Positions 53,290-62,895 of a stretch of DNA of 64,000 nucleotides are shown here, piece by piece. The stretch lies in contig OX463816.1 in the NCBI GenBank assembly GCA_949825045.1, positions 14,565,579 to 14,629,578 on the forward strand, written 5' to 3'. Below the pieces are notes generated by a model, which was not told where the DNA came from, did not search any database, and saw only the letters and a list, made by a program, of their open reading frames with translations. Source of the stretch: Argyresthia goedartella (taxonomy: Eukaryota > Arthropoda > Insecta > Lepidoptera > Argyresthiidae). The number at the start of each line of letters is the position of its first letter. The stretch's first letter is position 1. The translations under genes were made by a program, and so were the position numbers.

Positions 53290-54235
53290 AAATTCACATT
53301 TTTTAAAGAGACGAAGAGTTCTCGCCCTACAAAATTATTTGAAGCGATCAAAATAATATTTTTCTACTTTTCAAACTTTCTGACATCATTTTCTGGCTCT
53401 TCGACGTGAGTTCTGGACTCTAATTGAGGTTTTAGTTCTAAAACGGTTCAATGAAAAACGAAAGATTCCTTGCACTACAAAAATATTTAAAATTACGAAA
53501 ATAGTTTTTTCTCCTTTTTCGAGTTCTGGGCTCGAATCAAGTTTAAAAATACAGTTCTGATCGGATCTGTAAAAAAGGAAGAGTCTGTCTCTGTCTTGCC
53601 CTTCGAAATTATTTAAAACGATAAAAGTAATGTTTTCCGACTTTTCAATCTTGCTGATAAATATTCGTATATGATGTGCGGCACTTGTACCTGAGTTCTG
53701 GAATCGAATCCAGTTTAAGGTAATAGTTTTTGTACGAATAACTGAGAAAAACGAAAGAGTTCTTGCCCTACGAAATGTTTTAAAATGATGCAAATAAAAA
53801 ATACGACTTTGTATTTTTTACGAAAATACGACGTATAAAATACAAACTTTCTAATAAACATTCTGGTATGATCTCCGGGCCCTTGAACGTTAGTTCTGGA
53901 CTAGAATCTTTAAGGTTTCTGATACGGATCTGTGAAAAACGAAAGAGTTCTTGCCCAAAACAGTGGTTTAATATGATGAAAATACATTTTTTTTCCACTT
54001 TTAGCTGGCACTTGAACGTGAGTTCTGGACTCGATCCATTTTAAAGTTACAGTTCTGCTATGGATCTGAGAAAAACGAAAGAGTTCGAAACGGGCGAGAA
54101 GCCCTAAGAAATGATTTAAAATAATGCAAATAAAAAAATACGACGTGAAATAAATAAAAAATACGAAATAAACTTTCTGATATGATCTGCTGACACTTGA
54201 ATGTGAGGTCAGAATAATTTCTGAAAAGTTTTTAT
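53290..54235. repeat. Degenerate satellite-like tandem array
   Basis: About six units share GAGTTCTGGACTCGA, then CAGTTTAAGGTTACAGTTCT-like sequence, AAAAACGAAAGAGTTCTTGC, CCCTACGAAAT and AACTTTCTGATATGATCT. The GAGTTCTGG anchor recurs at about 53410, 53523, 53694, 53892 and 54020, a variable 113-198 bp spacing. Antisense reading frames across it are products of the repeat. Confidence 0.8.
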
Positions 54236-54239
54236 GATA

Positions 54240-54767
54240 TTTATTTATTTATTTACAATGCAACCATTACATGTGTCCCTAATACGAGAGCAATATAGAA
54301 AATTAAAATAAAACAATATAACACGACACACAATAGTAAATTACAGCAATATAACACTATGACAGGAAACCTACACATAATGGCTACAGATATTTAGGTA
54401 CTATAATATAAAACAAAGAAAGTGGCTTTCGTAAATTCATTCAGAGAACAGGCAAACAAGTCTGTACTCTCTGCCACCCGATTAAGATGCGCCCTTAGGG
54501 TGCGCGTAAAGGGCGCGTTCTCCAGCAGGCACGTGCGCACGCGCGGCACAGCCAGCAGCGGCACTCGACGGCGTTGTCCAACGGAGCCGTTCGGCATGCA
54601 CAGCCCAACCATTTGCAACATCCCTGGGTTGCACAGCATACCACGCAACAACTTAAAAAGGTAAGTGGCTAAAGCAGACTCTCTTCTCACCTCCATCAGA
54701 CTGTAGCCAACCATACCTTATACGAACAACGTGGGGTACATCAGCGGATGGAAAGGATATACGCCAT
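54240..54767 (-). pseudogene. Non-LTR retrotransposon C-terminal fragment
   Basis: The minus frame reads SLMEVRRESALATYLFKLLR then ...RVRTCLLENAPFTRTLRAH and STDLFACSLNEF. This is the LxxRR-x(4)-LxYLFKLLxG to N-F/L-x-L-S-x-F tail of Jockey-group polymerases. TAAATAAATAAA at the low-coordinate end is its 3' tail. The 5' side is cut where the next fragment begins. Confidence 0.7.
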
Positions 54768-55242
54768 ACAATTAGACTCAGACTCAGACTCAATTTTTTT
54801 ATTGAATATCTTATTCAACGTCAAAATTATATTTATTTTTAACTAAAAGTATTTTTTTTTATATTATAAAAAAAAGACTACACCGTTTCGAAAGGTGGGC
54901 CTCGGGTTTAAGAAGAAATGGCAAGAAACTTCCCCATACCTTTAAAAAAGTGACTTTACAACTGGTTTCGGTCTAAGGAAATTCGCCGGTGAGTGATAGC
55001 CTTGATCCATCGCCCCTCGTCGAATTTCTGTGCGCTGAGATAGTATGGACCATGCAGTTTTGTCATCTAAGTATTCCTTAATACTATAATAGGACTTTCT
55101 TATGAGCTCATTTTTAACATAGTTTTTGAACCTCTTTTCAGGAAGGATCAATGATTCCTGTGGTATTTTATTGTAGAAGCGAATACAGTGCCCCATGAAT
55201 GATGTGCCTACTTTACTTAGACTAAATAATGGTAGTACTAAC
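54768..55242 (-). pseudogene. CR1-like retrotransposon 3' end, copy 1, with hexanucleotide tail
   Basis: The minus frame reads MGHCIRFYNKIPQESLILPE and YYSIKEYLDDKTAW, the end of a CR1-type polymerase. The 3' end is a (GACTCA/T)n hexamer tract at 54769-54789. It is about 95% identical to 57471-57945. Confidence 0.8.
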
Positions 55243-55968
55243 CTATTTTTACCGGGGGCGGCACGAAGTCTGCCTCGCTCGACATGTAGCTAGATATGAG
55301 CGCCACCTTCTTGCTTCCCCCGCCAGCTTTCATCAGATTAAGTTCTATGGTACCTATTAAGTATTAAGTATTAAGCTCTATAGTGGCTATGTCTATCTTG
55401 TCGCCCACTATGATTTGGCATATTTCAACCATTGCATCTTTGCAATGGTGTAGGTTCAATTGACAGATTCTAATTTGTGTGTTTGTTTGTGTGATATGTG
55501 TGTCTGTCATTTTAAAAAAATTGTGTTTTGTGTAGTTTTCTATGTCTTGTTTTGGTGTGAATTAGAAGGCTCGTGTTCCAGGGTTAGGTCGAAGTCAGTC
55601 TGAGTGCCCTGTGTCGACATCACACTGACCTCACCCGGCCCCTTCTCGCTTCGATCCTTCTCTTCCTCCCCTCTAATGAGAGCCTCCCTCTGCAATCCAC
55701 ACACACAATATGTGTTTACCAAAGAGGCAGGCTTTAGTGGTTCAGCCTTAGTCGCCGACTGGTCACGGATAAGGCTGGCCTGGACTTGCATCATCTGGAA
55801 GCACAACCAAAATATATTTGTGCTCCATGATTTGGCATACTCAGGCGGCATACACATCAGCAGACGGATACCCAAAGGCATGTTCTGCCTGCTGATGAGC
55901 GTCCAGTCCTCTATGCCCAGGTCAACCCAATCCGTGTTCTGATATTTTATCAGCTTGATCCTCTTGTT
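55243..55968 (-). pseudogene. Non-LTR retrotransposon ORF1/endonuclease junction, right part of a split element
   Basis: On the minus strand the ORF1-like frame reads YQNTDWVDLGIEDWTLISRQ, then MPLGIRLLMCMPPEYAKSW (to 55540). A broken endonuclease start follows (GGGSKKVALISSYMSSEAD, near 55270-55320). It is continuous in sense with 57303-57470 once the 1334-bp insertion is disregarded. Confidence 0.6.
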
Positions 55969-57302
55969 GAAATCTTAAAATCGCTTAACGTCTCTTCACA
56001 CTCGGCTCGCTGGTTTGACTCTTACTTGAGAGACCGCCAGCAGCGCATCAAGTCTGAAGAGGTCACTACAGAATGGTGCAAGCTCTCTACAGGTGTTCCG
56101 CAGGGTGGCATCCTTTCCCCTCTTCTCTTCTCAGTTTTCATCCATTCCATCTCGGATGTATTGTCTTCCTCGTATCATCTTTTTTCGGCATTTATCGGCA
56201 TTTTCCCCTGTGTGATCTGACTTCGACTGTTGAGGCTTTGAATGCTGACCTCGACAACATCAGGAAATGGTCTCTTTCGTATGGGCTATTAGTCAACCCG
56301 GACAAGTCTCAGGTGATGATACTAGGTACACGGCACTTACTTGATTTGTTGCAGAATAAGTCCGTTGATCCCGTTCTATTTGACGGTACCATTGTCAAGT
56401 ATAGCGAGAAAGCCAAAAATCTTGGCGTTGTTTTTGACAATCTATTATCCTGGTCGCCCCATGTTTGTGAGGTCAGCAGACGAGTCTTTGCATCCTTTCA
56501 TTCTCTTCGGCGTTTGCAGTTCTTCCTGCCTAGGTAGACTAAAATCATGCTAGCTCAGACCCTTCTTCTGCCTTTAATAGACTACGCCGATGTTTGCTGG
56601 GCCAGTGCGAACGAAGATCTACTGAACAAACTCGAGCGACTCCAAAATCTCGGGATTCGGTTTATTTTCGGACTTCGTAAGTACGACCACGTGTCCCAAT
56701 ATCGTAGGGAATTAGGCTGGCTCCCGATCCGACTTCGTCTTGATATGCACATTCTCTCCTTCCTCTTCAATATTTTGAGAAATCCGTGCTACCCTGCATA
56801 TTCGTGAACGTTTTGAGTATCTTTTCTCAGGAGATAGACTTCGGAGATCTCACACGGTGTCACTTTTGTCAATTCCTCAGCACAACGCTGTTGCTTACGA
56901 GCACTCGTTTAGGTTAAGGGCAATACGTTTGTGGAATGCACTTCCTTGCGCTATAAGGGATTGCAAATCCTTGGTCACTTTCAAGAAAAAATTGAAACAG
57001 CATCTCCTCTCTTCCGAATAGTGGGTATCTCATAGTATTTATGTATATCTATTTATTTATTGTATTCTATTTATTTATTTAATAGTAATTACGTAGGGTG
57101 TATTGTGATTTATTTGATAGTATATTTATTTTATTTATTTCTTTTAACTCTTAATTGTACACTAGGACTACCTCTCTGTATTTTATTTTTCTCTTTTCTT
57201 CACAGGTTAGCTGTAAGAAATTTCTTTTTAGAAATAAGCTCACCTTTGCATACTGTTTCTGTTATAATTTCCACTGTGTTTTCTGTGCAATAAAGGATTA
57301 TT
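55969..57302 (+). mobile_element. Non-LTR retrotransposon RT fragment with exact 11-bp target duplication
   Basis: ATCCTCTTGTT occurs at 55958-55968 and 57303-57313. Between them, on the plus strand, the RT continues from KSLNVSSHSARWFDSYLRDR and GVPQGGILSPLLFSVF (about 56090), a frameshift over the YADD region, VNPDKSQVMILGTRHL and KNLGVVFDNLLSW. The C-terminal region GWLPIRLRLDMHIL and IRLWNALP ends near 57020, then an AATAAA (57289) and short tail. It is 5'-truncated with at least two frame changes and one stop (56537). Confidence 0.85.
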
Positions 57303-57470
57303 ATCCTCTTGTTTTCCTGTAAAACACACTGCTACCCGAGACTTATGTAGCTTCTTTGCTACTGTGATGTTCACACCGTCTGGATCACCTAAATTGACCC
57401 CAAGAAGCCAATCTCTTGCCTCTTCGGTCATTGGCGTCACAAGGAAGAATCCTTCTGACATCAATCCCGC
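57303..57470 (-). pseudogene. ORF1 part of the split retrotransposon, left of the insertion in sense order
   Basis: The minus frame reads MMSEGFFLVTPMTEEARDWL, then NITVAKKLHKSRVAVCF up to the insertion point. The pattern recalls DUF4780-like ORF1 proteins of insect retrotransposons. Sense continues at 55968. Confidence 0.55.
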
Positions 57471-58040
57471 AGAGTCAGAGTCAGAGTCATTTTTTTATTT
57501 AATTTAAATAAATAAATTATCTTATTCAACGTCAAAATTATACTTACTTATAACTACAAGTAAAAATTTTTTTATATAAAAAAGACTACACCGTTTCGGA
57601 AGGTGGGCCTCGGGGTTAAGAAGAAACGGCAAGAAACTCCCCCATACCTTTTTTAAAAAAAAGTGACTACAACAGGTACTGGTTTCGGTCTAAGGAAATT
57701 CGCCGGCGAGTGATAGACTTGATCCATCGCCCCTCGTCGAATTTCTGTGCGCTGAGATGGTATGGACCATGCAGTTTTGTCATCTAAGTATTCCTTAATA
57801 CTATAATAGGACTTTCTTATCAGCTCATTTTTAACATAGTTTTTGAACCTCTTTTCAGAAAGGATCAATGATTCCTGTGGTATTTTATTGTAGAAGCGAA
57901 TACAGTGCCCCATGAATGATGTGCCTACTTTACTTAATCTAAATAATGGTAGATATTTCTATTTCTAGTGTTAATTGTATGGCTATCATCTACAATTTCA
58001 AATAAAGCTATGTTTTTTCTTACATGCATGATTTTCTCAT
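57471..58040 (-). pseudogene. CR1-like retrotransposon 3' end, copy 2
   Basis: Same sequence as 54768-55242 but extending further 5' (KNIALFEIVDDSHTINTRNR, about 58015-57956). It ends in GAGTCAGAGTCAGAGTCA at 57474-57491. Confidence 0.8.
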
Positions 58041-58045
58041 ATCGG

Positions 58046-58320
58046 GGGGCACGGCAGTGCCCCCGCCAAGTCGAGCGCGAAGCAAACACTGCCGTACCAT
58101 CCTTTACTGGAACCATTTCGCCGCATTTTCAGGCCCCTATTTGAGAACCTCTGGATATGACCAGAACGCAGAAATTTTCATCATCCAGTAAACTATAATC
58201 TCGTACTTAAAATCCAAAATTTCAAGTCTGTAGGTCATTTCGTTCCGAAGTTAAGCGAAAGCAAAGTTTCGCATTTATGACACTCACTCACTCATGATCA
58301 TCATAATAGAACTAGTACTT
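58046..58320 (+). repeat. Dispersed repeat (GGCACGGCAGTGCCCC type)
   Basis: GGCACGGCAGTGCCCCCGCC, GAACCTCTGGATATGACC and GACACTCACTCACTCATGAT are phrases recalled from a repeat common in moths. No second copy lies in the window. The next 450 bp are AT-rich without a gene. Confidence 0.35.
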
Positions 58321-58939
58321 CCCATAAACTCAGAGAGATGAAATTTGGTACAGAGTTAGGGTTTAATGGCAACATAAAGGGAAAACTATAAAAACTAGGA
58401 AAATAGAAGATCTGGAGTACCTGGTGACCCTGATTAGAAAACACAAGAGCTTGGTTTTCTCTTGGTATAGATTCGGTATACACCGTTTTCATATCTCCCG
58501 GATATCTCCCGAAAATCCAATAAAATAAATCAATATGCCCACGTTTCTACAAAAAAAAAGTGAAATCCCACCAAAAACATTCTGTAAAAAACTGGTCAAG
58601 TCTCGATGAAGCTTATTGTATATCTCTAAAAAGTAATGAAATCTAGACAGAGTCGTGCCAAGTCTAAGGTTCCTTACTGCGATTTCTTTATTATTATTGT
58701 TAATGTTGTGTTACTTGGCCGTTGAACATTCTTTATAAGTTAGTGGGTGCAAGTCAATTTTTTACTGCGTCGAATTTAATGAGGGCTATCGCGTATGAAA
58801 TCGCCGCTAGAGGCGCTTGTGTAGCGTGAGGTCTTCGAAACGTCAAATGTCACTGTTTGTTTACGAGTTGGCTACGCGCGCGCTTTTATATTTCTAATTA
58901 AATGAATATTGCGAGTATTAACAATACTTTAGATTAATT

Positions 58940-59250
58940 ATGTCAAATACAGATTACGGATCTATGAATGTCAGTGCTTTAAAAGTGGAGTTAAGAAAAA
59001 GAGGTGCAAAATTAAACGGTCTGAAATAACAGCTAATTCAGAGGTTAGTTTTTTTATATTTACAAACAATTTCTTGTCTAAAGTTGGCTTGTTTATCCAG
59101 ATTACAGCTGTGTTTTTCTTTTTACAGGCTTCAAGACTATGATAAAAAATAATGATTTTGTTGGAAACATAACAGATGGAATAAAAAATGACGATTTCAT
59201 GATTCCAGGAAAACAGACTAGGCACCGCATTTGGTTTCAGTTTAGGAGTA
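58940..59250 (+). pseudogene. SAP-domain protein remnant (two exons)
   Basis: From ATG 58940 the frame reads SALKVELRKRGAKLNGLK, an in-frame TAA, then QLIQR up to a GTTAGT donor at 59044. After TTTTTACAG (59127) LQDYDK completes the second SAP helix. Then an A-run shift is needed to keep NNDFVGNITDGIKNDDFM open. L-x(3)-L-R-x-R-G-x(6)-K-x(2)-L-I-x-R-L is the SAP DNA-binding pattern. One stop and one frameshift show decay. Confidence 0.6.
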
Positions 59251-59367
59251 GCTGAAATGTTTTAACAAAAAATCAAAGTAGGTATTTTCTTAAAAACTTC
59301 TCAGTTTCAAGGTTCGGGAACATCAAATGGTGATATTTAGGAATAAGAAAAATCATTAGGTACTTAC

Positions 59368-59572
59368 GATTTTCTGTATTTGATTCTTTAGGTAATATAT
59401 AATCGCCAAAGTTGAAATGTTTTTTACAAACACGTGAATGTTTAGAAGGGACGTAGTTGACCCTGCGAATCGCTATTAACCACTGCTTTGAGATACTTTT
59501 ATCTTTCGGAAACTTATGTCCGCCTTTCTTTTCCGAGCAAAACGGAACTGCGCAACACTGTGGCATGGCCAA
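59368..59572 (-). CDS. THAP-domain exon
   Basis: From ATG 59572 the frame reads MAMPQCCAVPFCSEKKGGHK, FPKDKSISKQWLIAIRR and VCKKHFNFGDY. The C2CH zinc motif (CCAVPFC, CKKH), the FP and the conserved W are all present, spaced as in THAP domains. A GTAAGT donor at 59367 suggests the real exon ends after TENR rather than at the downstream stop. THAP domains bind DNA and occur in P-element transposases and in host proteins. No partner exon was found. Confidence 0.7.
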
Positions 59573-59732
59573 TACGTTTACATTTTAGTTCTAGGGTATT
59601 AAGTATGATCTAATATAATCATCTAATGAAGATACAAGTTTTGGCGCTCGTAATACGAACTTTGACAGCCGTAGTTTAGGACCTCACGCTACAGTGGCGC
59701 CATCTGATGAAACAAAAAACGATAGCCCTCAT

Positions 59733-60116
59733 TACAATAAATTACAAGCTGCAAGTTTACTGATAGGGACACGTTATGAAATATTATAAAACGCCTGCAG
59801 GCACCTTCCGTGATCGTTTTATGTTTCTCGTTAAGGGTATACAAAGGAATTCTATTTTAAGCAAATTAGTATGTAAAATAAAAATAACCTTGCCATGACT
59901 TATTTTTTATTGACATTGAGATTTACAACAGATATAACATAGGTAGTATCAATAGATACAACATTACGTGTAAACAAAATTGACTTGTACCTTCTATCAA
60001 GAGGCTAGATCAATGTGTGTAAATAGTGTCCAAGGTATTATATAGGTCTCAACCTGCACCTACATTTGCTAAATGCTGCATTCATAATCCTTGCTAAATT
60101 TGCTTGCATTATATTT
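59733..60116. other. No gene; SINE tail fragment at 60003-60042
   Basis: GGCTAGATCAATGTGTGTAA ATAGTGTCCAAGGTATTA-like sequence at 60003-60042 matches the 3' end of the SINE at 13756-13795. The rest is AT-rich. Confidence 0.55.
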
Positions 60117-60324
60117 TTAATGAAGTTTGTATTTTAGATTAATGTCTCGAATGATTTCGGCCGTATACCTCTCTGGGTAACAGTACCGAGAGTTTACTGG
60201 CTTTCCCTCGTCCCCCGCGCGCACATCCACCGATCCACTCACTCCCGCGCCGACTAAAACCAAGTCGAGCTGCTTGTCGTTGCAGTTACCTCCCATGGTT
60301 CTTTGAATGAATTCGCAGTTGTAG
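60117..60324 (-). CDS. Terminal exon of an unrecognised protein
   Basis: After a TTTTCTCATGCAG acceptor one frame alone stays open for 69 codons: YNCEFIQRTMGGNCNDKQL, DLVLVGAGVSGSVDVRAGDE and YCYPERYTAEIIRDINLKY, ending TAA at 60119-60117. The other two frames stop early. G+C is higher than the flanks, as in other exons here. Three Cys and mixed charge suggest a small secreted or extracellular protein, but no family is recognised. A possible 23-bp first exon (60523-60545: ATG to a GTGAGT donor, phase 2) would give a 76-residue protein. Alternatively upstream exons lie beyond the Tc1 insertion. Confidence 0.5.
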
Positions 60325-60522
60325 CTGCATGAGAAAAGAACTCAAGTTTATTTTTGATCTTCTACGGGAAGTTGGCAGATCATTTTGTAAATGGACATTT
60401 TTTAAGGTTAAAACGTAAGAACTATTCCTAAAACTATCAGGAACTGTAGAGCTCAGCTGCTTGCGAAAATAACTCACATTTATTCTAGATCTGCTGGACA
60501 ATGATCTGCTTAGTTTACTCAC

Positions 60523-60545
60523 ATGTAACATACGGTAATTGCCAT
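60523..60545 (-). CDS. Possible tiny first exon for the 60.1-kb gene
   Basis: MAITVCY plus two bases, then GTGAGT. The phase fits the acceptor at 60325. The evidence is only the donor match and phase. Confidence 0.2.
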
Positions 60546-60632
60546 GAGGATGCATTCTTTATTTAGGTGACATATGCTTATATGCTTACGCGACTGTGTT
60601 GCTTTGGTCGTCAGAAGGCATAATATTTAGTA

Positions 60633-62142
60633 CTACTCAAAAGAAAATAGGGGCCACTAAGTATTTTGATTGCTACGTGAAAAATATAGTAAACAGTAAT
60701 GTATATTTATTAAAATAACATGTAACAAGGCTTTTGTTTTAACTTATGCTAATAACCATTTAATTGTGTAGTCAATTGTTTCACTTATTTAAATTAACAT
60801 GAAATTAGTCCATTGTCAACAGCAAAAACTAAACAGAAACTCTTTGCAAAACAAAACAAAAACTGACACAAGCTGTTTTTTTAATGGTTTAGTAACGGGT
60901 GTGTCCTCCTCTCCTGTTTTCACACTCCTGGAGCCTTGAATGCATACTCTCGATTAAGTATCTGATGTTTTCATCAGGTATCTCTTCCCACGCACGTTTC
61001 AGAGCATCCATAAGCTGTTGCTGGTTGTGAACCTCTTGCTCATGCTCCCTAACCCTTCGTTTTAATTGGCCCCACATATGCTCTATTGGATTTAAATCCG
61101 GACTATACGCTGGCCATGGTAGGACACGAATATGGGAGTCATCCAGTACAGTCTGAGTGGCCCGAGCTGTGTGTGGGCGGGCATTGTCATGCATTAACCA
61201 GAACCCTGGCCCCACTCTCTGTGAGAATGGAATCACATGAGGCCTGATGACTTCATCGATGTACCGTTGTGCAGTTACTGTGCCTTGATTTAAGAAAACC
61301 AGCTCAGTTTTGCCTTGTAAGCTAATCCCAGCCCAAACCATCACACTAGGACCTCCAAAGCGGTCAATTTCCTTGATGCAGACATCGGAAAATCTCTCAC
61401 CCTGTCGTCTCCATACTCTAATCCGCCGATCATCACTACAAAGCTTCACTTTACACTCATCTGTGAAGAGCACCATACCCCATTGATTCATGCTCCAATC
61501 TGAATGTTCGCGGCAAAAACTTTTTCCACGTTGAACCCTAGATAAAGGAATTCGTACTACTCGGCGTCTGGACCTTTGCTGGTCTTCATGCAGTCGATTA
61601 CGTATCGTTTGGTCACTAACACGAGTCCCCGTTGTCAACCGTAGGCGATTTTGTAACTTACGTGCCGTCACAGAGCGCTCTCGACGGGCACTCAATCGGA
61701 TGTAGCGATCCTCTTGTGCCGTAGTCGCTCGCACCCTGCCCGATCCAGGCCTTCTTGCAACACTGCCAGTCTCTTGGAACCGATCCCACACATTTTGGAT
61801 GGCTCGGCGAGAGAAACCCAACGAAATAGCTACAGACCGCTGTGAATGACCTACAGCAATCAATGTAACGGCTCTGGTGGCAGTAATGGTATCCATATGC
61901 CTTCGTTGACGTGGCATTATTAACAAAAGATGTTAAAAGAAGCAAAAGATGGACAGAAATAGTTTTTTAACAGAATAAAATTGTGATTCCATCTGAAAGG
62001 AATTTGACCTGAAATTCGTTTTTTTATTTGCTTCAATTTCTGGCCAGCTGTAAGACTTAAACACCAGCATTAAAGAGGTTGGATACTGAAGGAGGCCGGA
62101 CATCATTAATTAGTCACTTATTAATTAGTTTCTTTTGAGTAG
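60633..62142 (-). mobile_element. Tc1-like DNA transposon
   Basis: CTACTCAAAAGAAA at 60633-60646 is exactly inverted at 62129-62142 and TA flanks both ends (60631-60632, 62143-62144). The length is 1510 bp with one intact transposase gene on the minus strand. The TA at the right merges into a (TA)n microsatellite (62143-62160). The perfect short ends and intact gene suggest a recent copy. Confidence 0.92.
60889..61926 (-). CDS. Tc1-like transposase, DD34E, intact
   Basis: 345 codons, or 342 from the second Met (MPRQRRHMDT, 61917), which looks the better start. The N-terminal paired-like helix-turn-helices cover residues about 10-115 (SQRSVAISLGFSRRAIQNVW; RRPGSGRVRATT; SVTARKLQNRL). The catalytic core has Asp in VLFTDECKVKL, Asp in LMHDNARPHTA and Glu in DLNPIEHMWGQL, with exactly 34 residues between the second Asp and Glu. 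No stop or frameshift interrupts it and the length is normal for the family. It would bind the terminal repeats and cut and paste the element into TA sites. No intron. Confidence 0.95.
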   Translation of the reverse strand: MLIMPRQRRHMDTITATRAVTLIAVGHSQRSVAISLGFSRRAIQNVWDRFQETGSVARRPGSGRVRATTAQEDRYIRLSARRERSVTARKLQNRLRLTTGTRVSDQTIRNRLHEDQQRSRRRVVRIPLSRVQRGKSFCREHSDWSMNQWGMVLFTDECKVKLCSDDRRIRVWRRQGERFSDVCIKEIDRFGGPSVMVWAGISLQGKTELVFLNQGTVTAQRYIDEVIRPHVIPFSQRVGPGFWLMHDNARPHTARATQTVLDDSHIRVLPWPAYSPDLNPIEHMWGQLKRRVREHEQEVHNQQQLMDALKRAWEEIPDENIRYLIESMHSRLQECENRRGGHTRY

Positions 62143-62160
62143 TATATATATATATATATA

Positions 62161-62721
62161 AAGCTATTATCGAAATATAGTATCTCATATCTCATTACAT
62201 CTGACAGTCCGCGCAAAATGTTGCATTTCCATAAAAAAAAATACACAGGCGTCTTAAATTTATTGCAAATGTGAAATTCTTTATTGTTCGTTCTTTCAAT
62301 TACCTATGTCTACCTAATATCCTTTGGCAAATATGTCCCCTTTACTCTTTTACGCTGTCTCTTTATTTACGTTGGATGCATGTTGTTGAAAGTTGAAAGG
62401 GGTAAGTAACGTGAATATTTAACTCGATTTTTAATAATAGCTTTTCAGTGACGTCGCTTGCCTAAACAAGTGTTCTTTATCCCAAATATAAAGAAAAAAG
62501 GACCTTTAATTGAAATCAAATTGGATCCTTTTATGCGCATATTTTTCTATGAGTTGAATATATTCTGCCTTTAGCTAATACGAGTACAGGCATCAGCGAT
62601 GTCAGGAATATGTTGCGCATTTCGGGATGAAAAAAATATGAAAATATTCAATTTCACTAACATATTTTCATATTTTTCCCGCAAAAACCGACAGAGGCAC
62701 AGTCTCCGCCATATAGCGGTT
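62161..62721. other. No gene seen
   Basis: AT-rich flank of the Tc1 element; nothing recognised. Confidence 0.4.
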
Positions 62722-62895
62722 CATATAGAACATATGAACATTCGCTGCTTCGCTAACCAAAGCTATTTCATCTACATACGTCCAGCAACATTTGAGAAGA
62801 TTATGTTATCTAAATAACATTATCTTCTCAACCTCTTGCTGGTAGATGAAAGAGCTTTGTTTAGCAAAGCAGCGCATGTTCATATGTTCTATATG
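62722..62895. repeat. 174-bp near-perfect palindrome
   Basis: CATATAGAACATATGAACAT (62722 on) is inverted up to 62895, with arms of about 85 bp, roughly 85-90% identity and almost no loop (centre ATCTAAATAACAT near 62814). Confidence 0.85.

Larger units (their letters stand above)
58779..59732. mobile_element. Inverted-repeat element carrying SAP- and THAP-domain remnants
   Basis: The left end ATGAGGGCTATCG plus TGTAGCGTGAGGTC (58823-58840) is inverted at the right (GACCTCACGCTACA at about 59680, CGATAGCCCTCAT at 59720-59732). TA flanks both ends. Inside are a plus-strand SAP-domain gene remnant and a minus-strand THAP exon, converging. The size is 954 bp. THAP domains are the DNA-binding heads of P-type transposases; the pairing with SAP is unusual. 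Confidence 0.65.

Noticed and set aside
53386..53998. Antisense frames of 135 and 72 codons
   Set aside because: They repeat RDRLFLFYRSDQN-type strings because they read through the satellite-like array.
62599..62817. 72-codon plus-strand frame
   Set aside because: Half of it lies in one arm of the 174-bp palindrome; no protein features.
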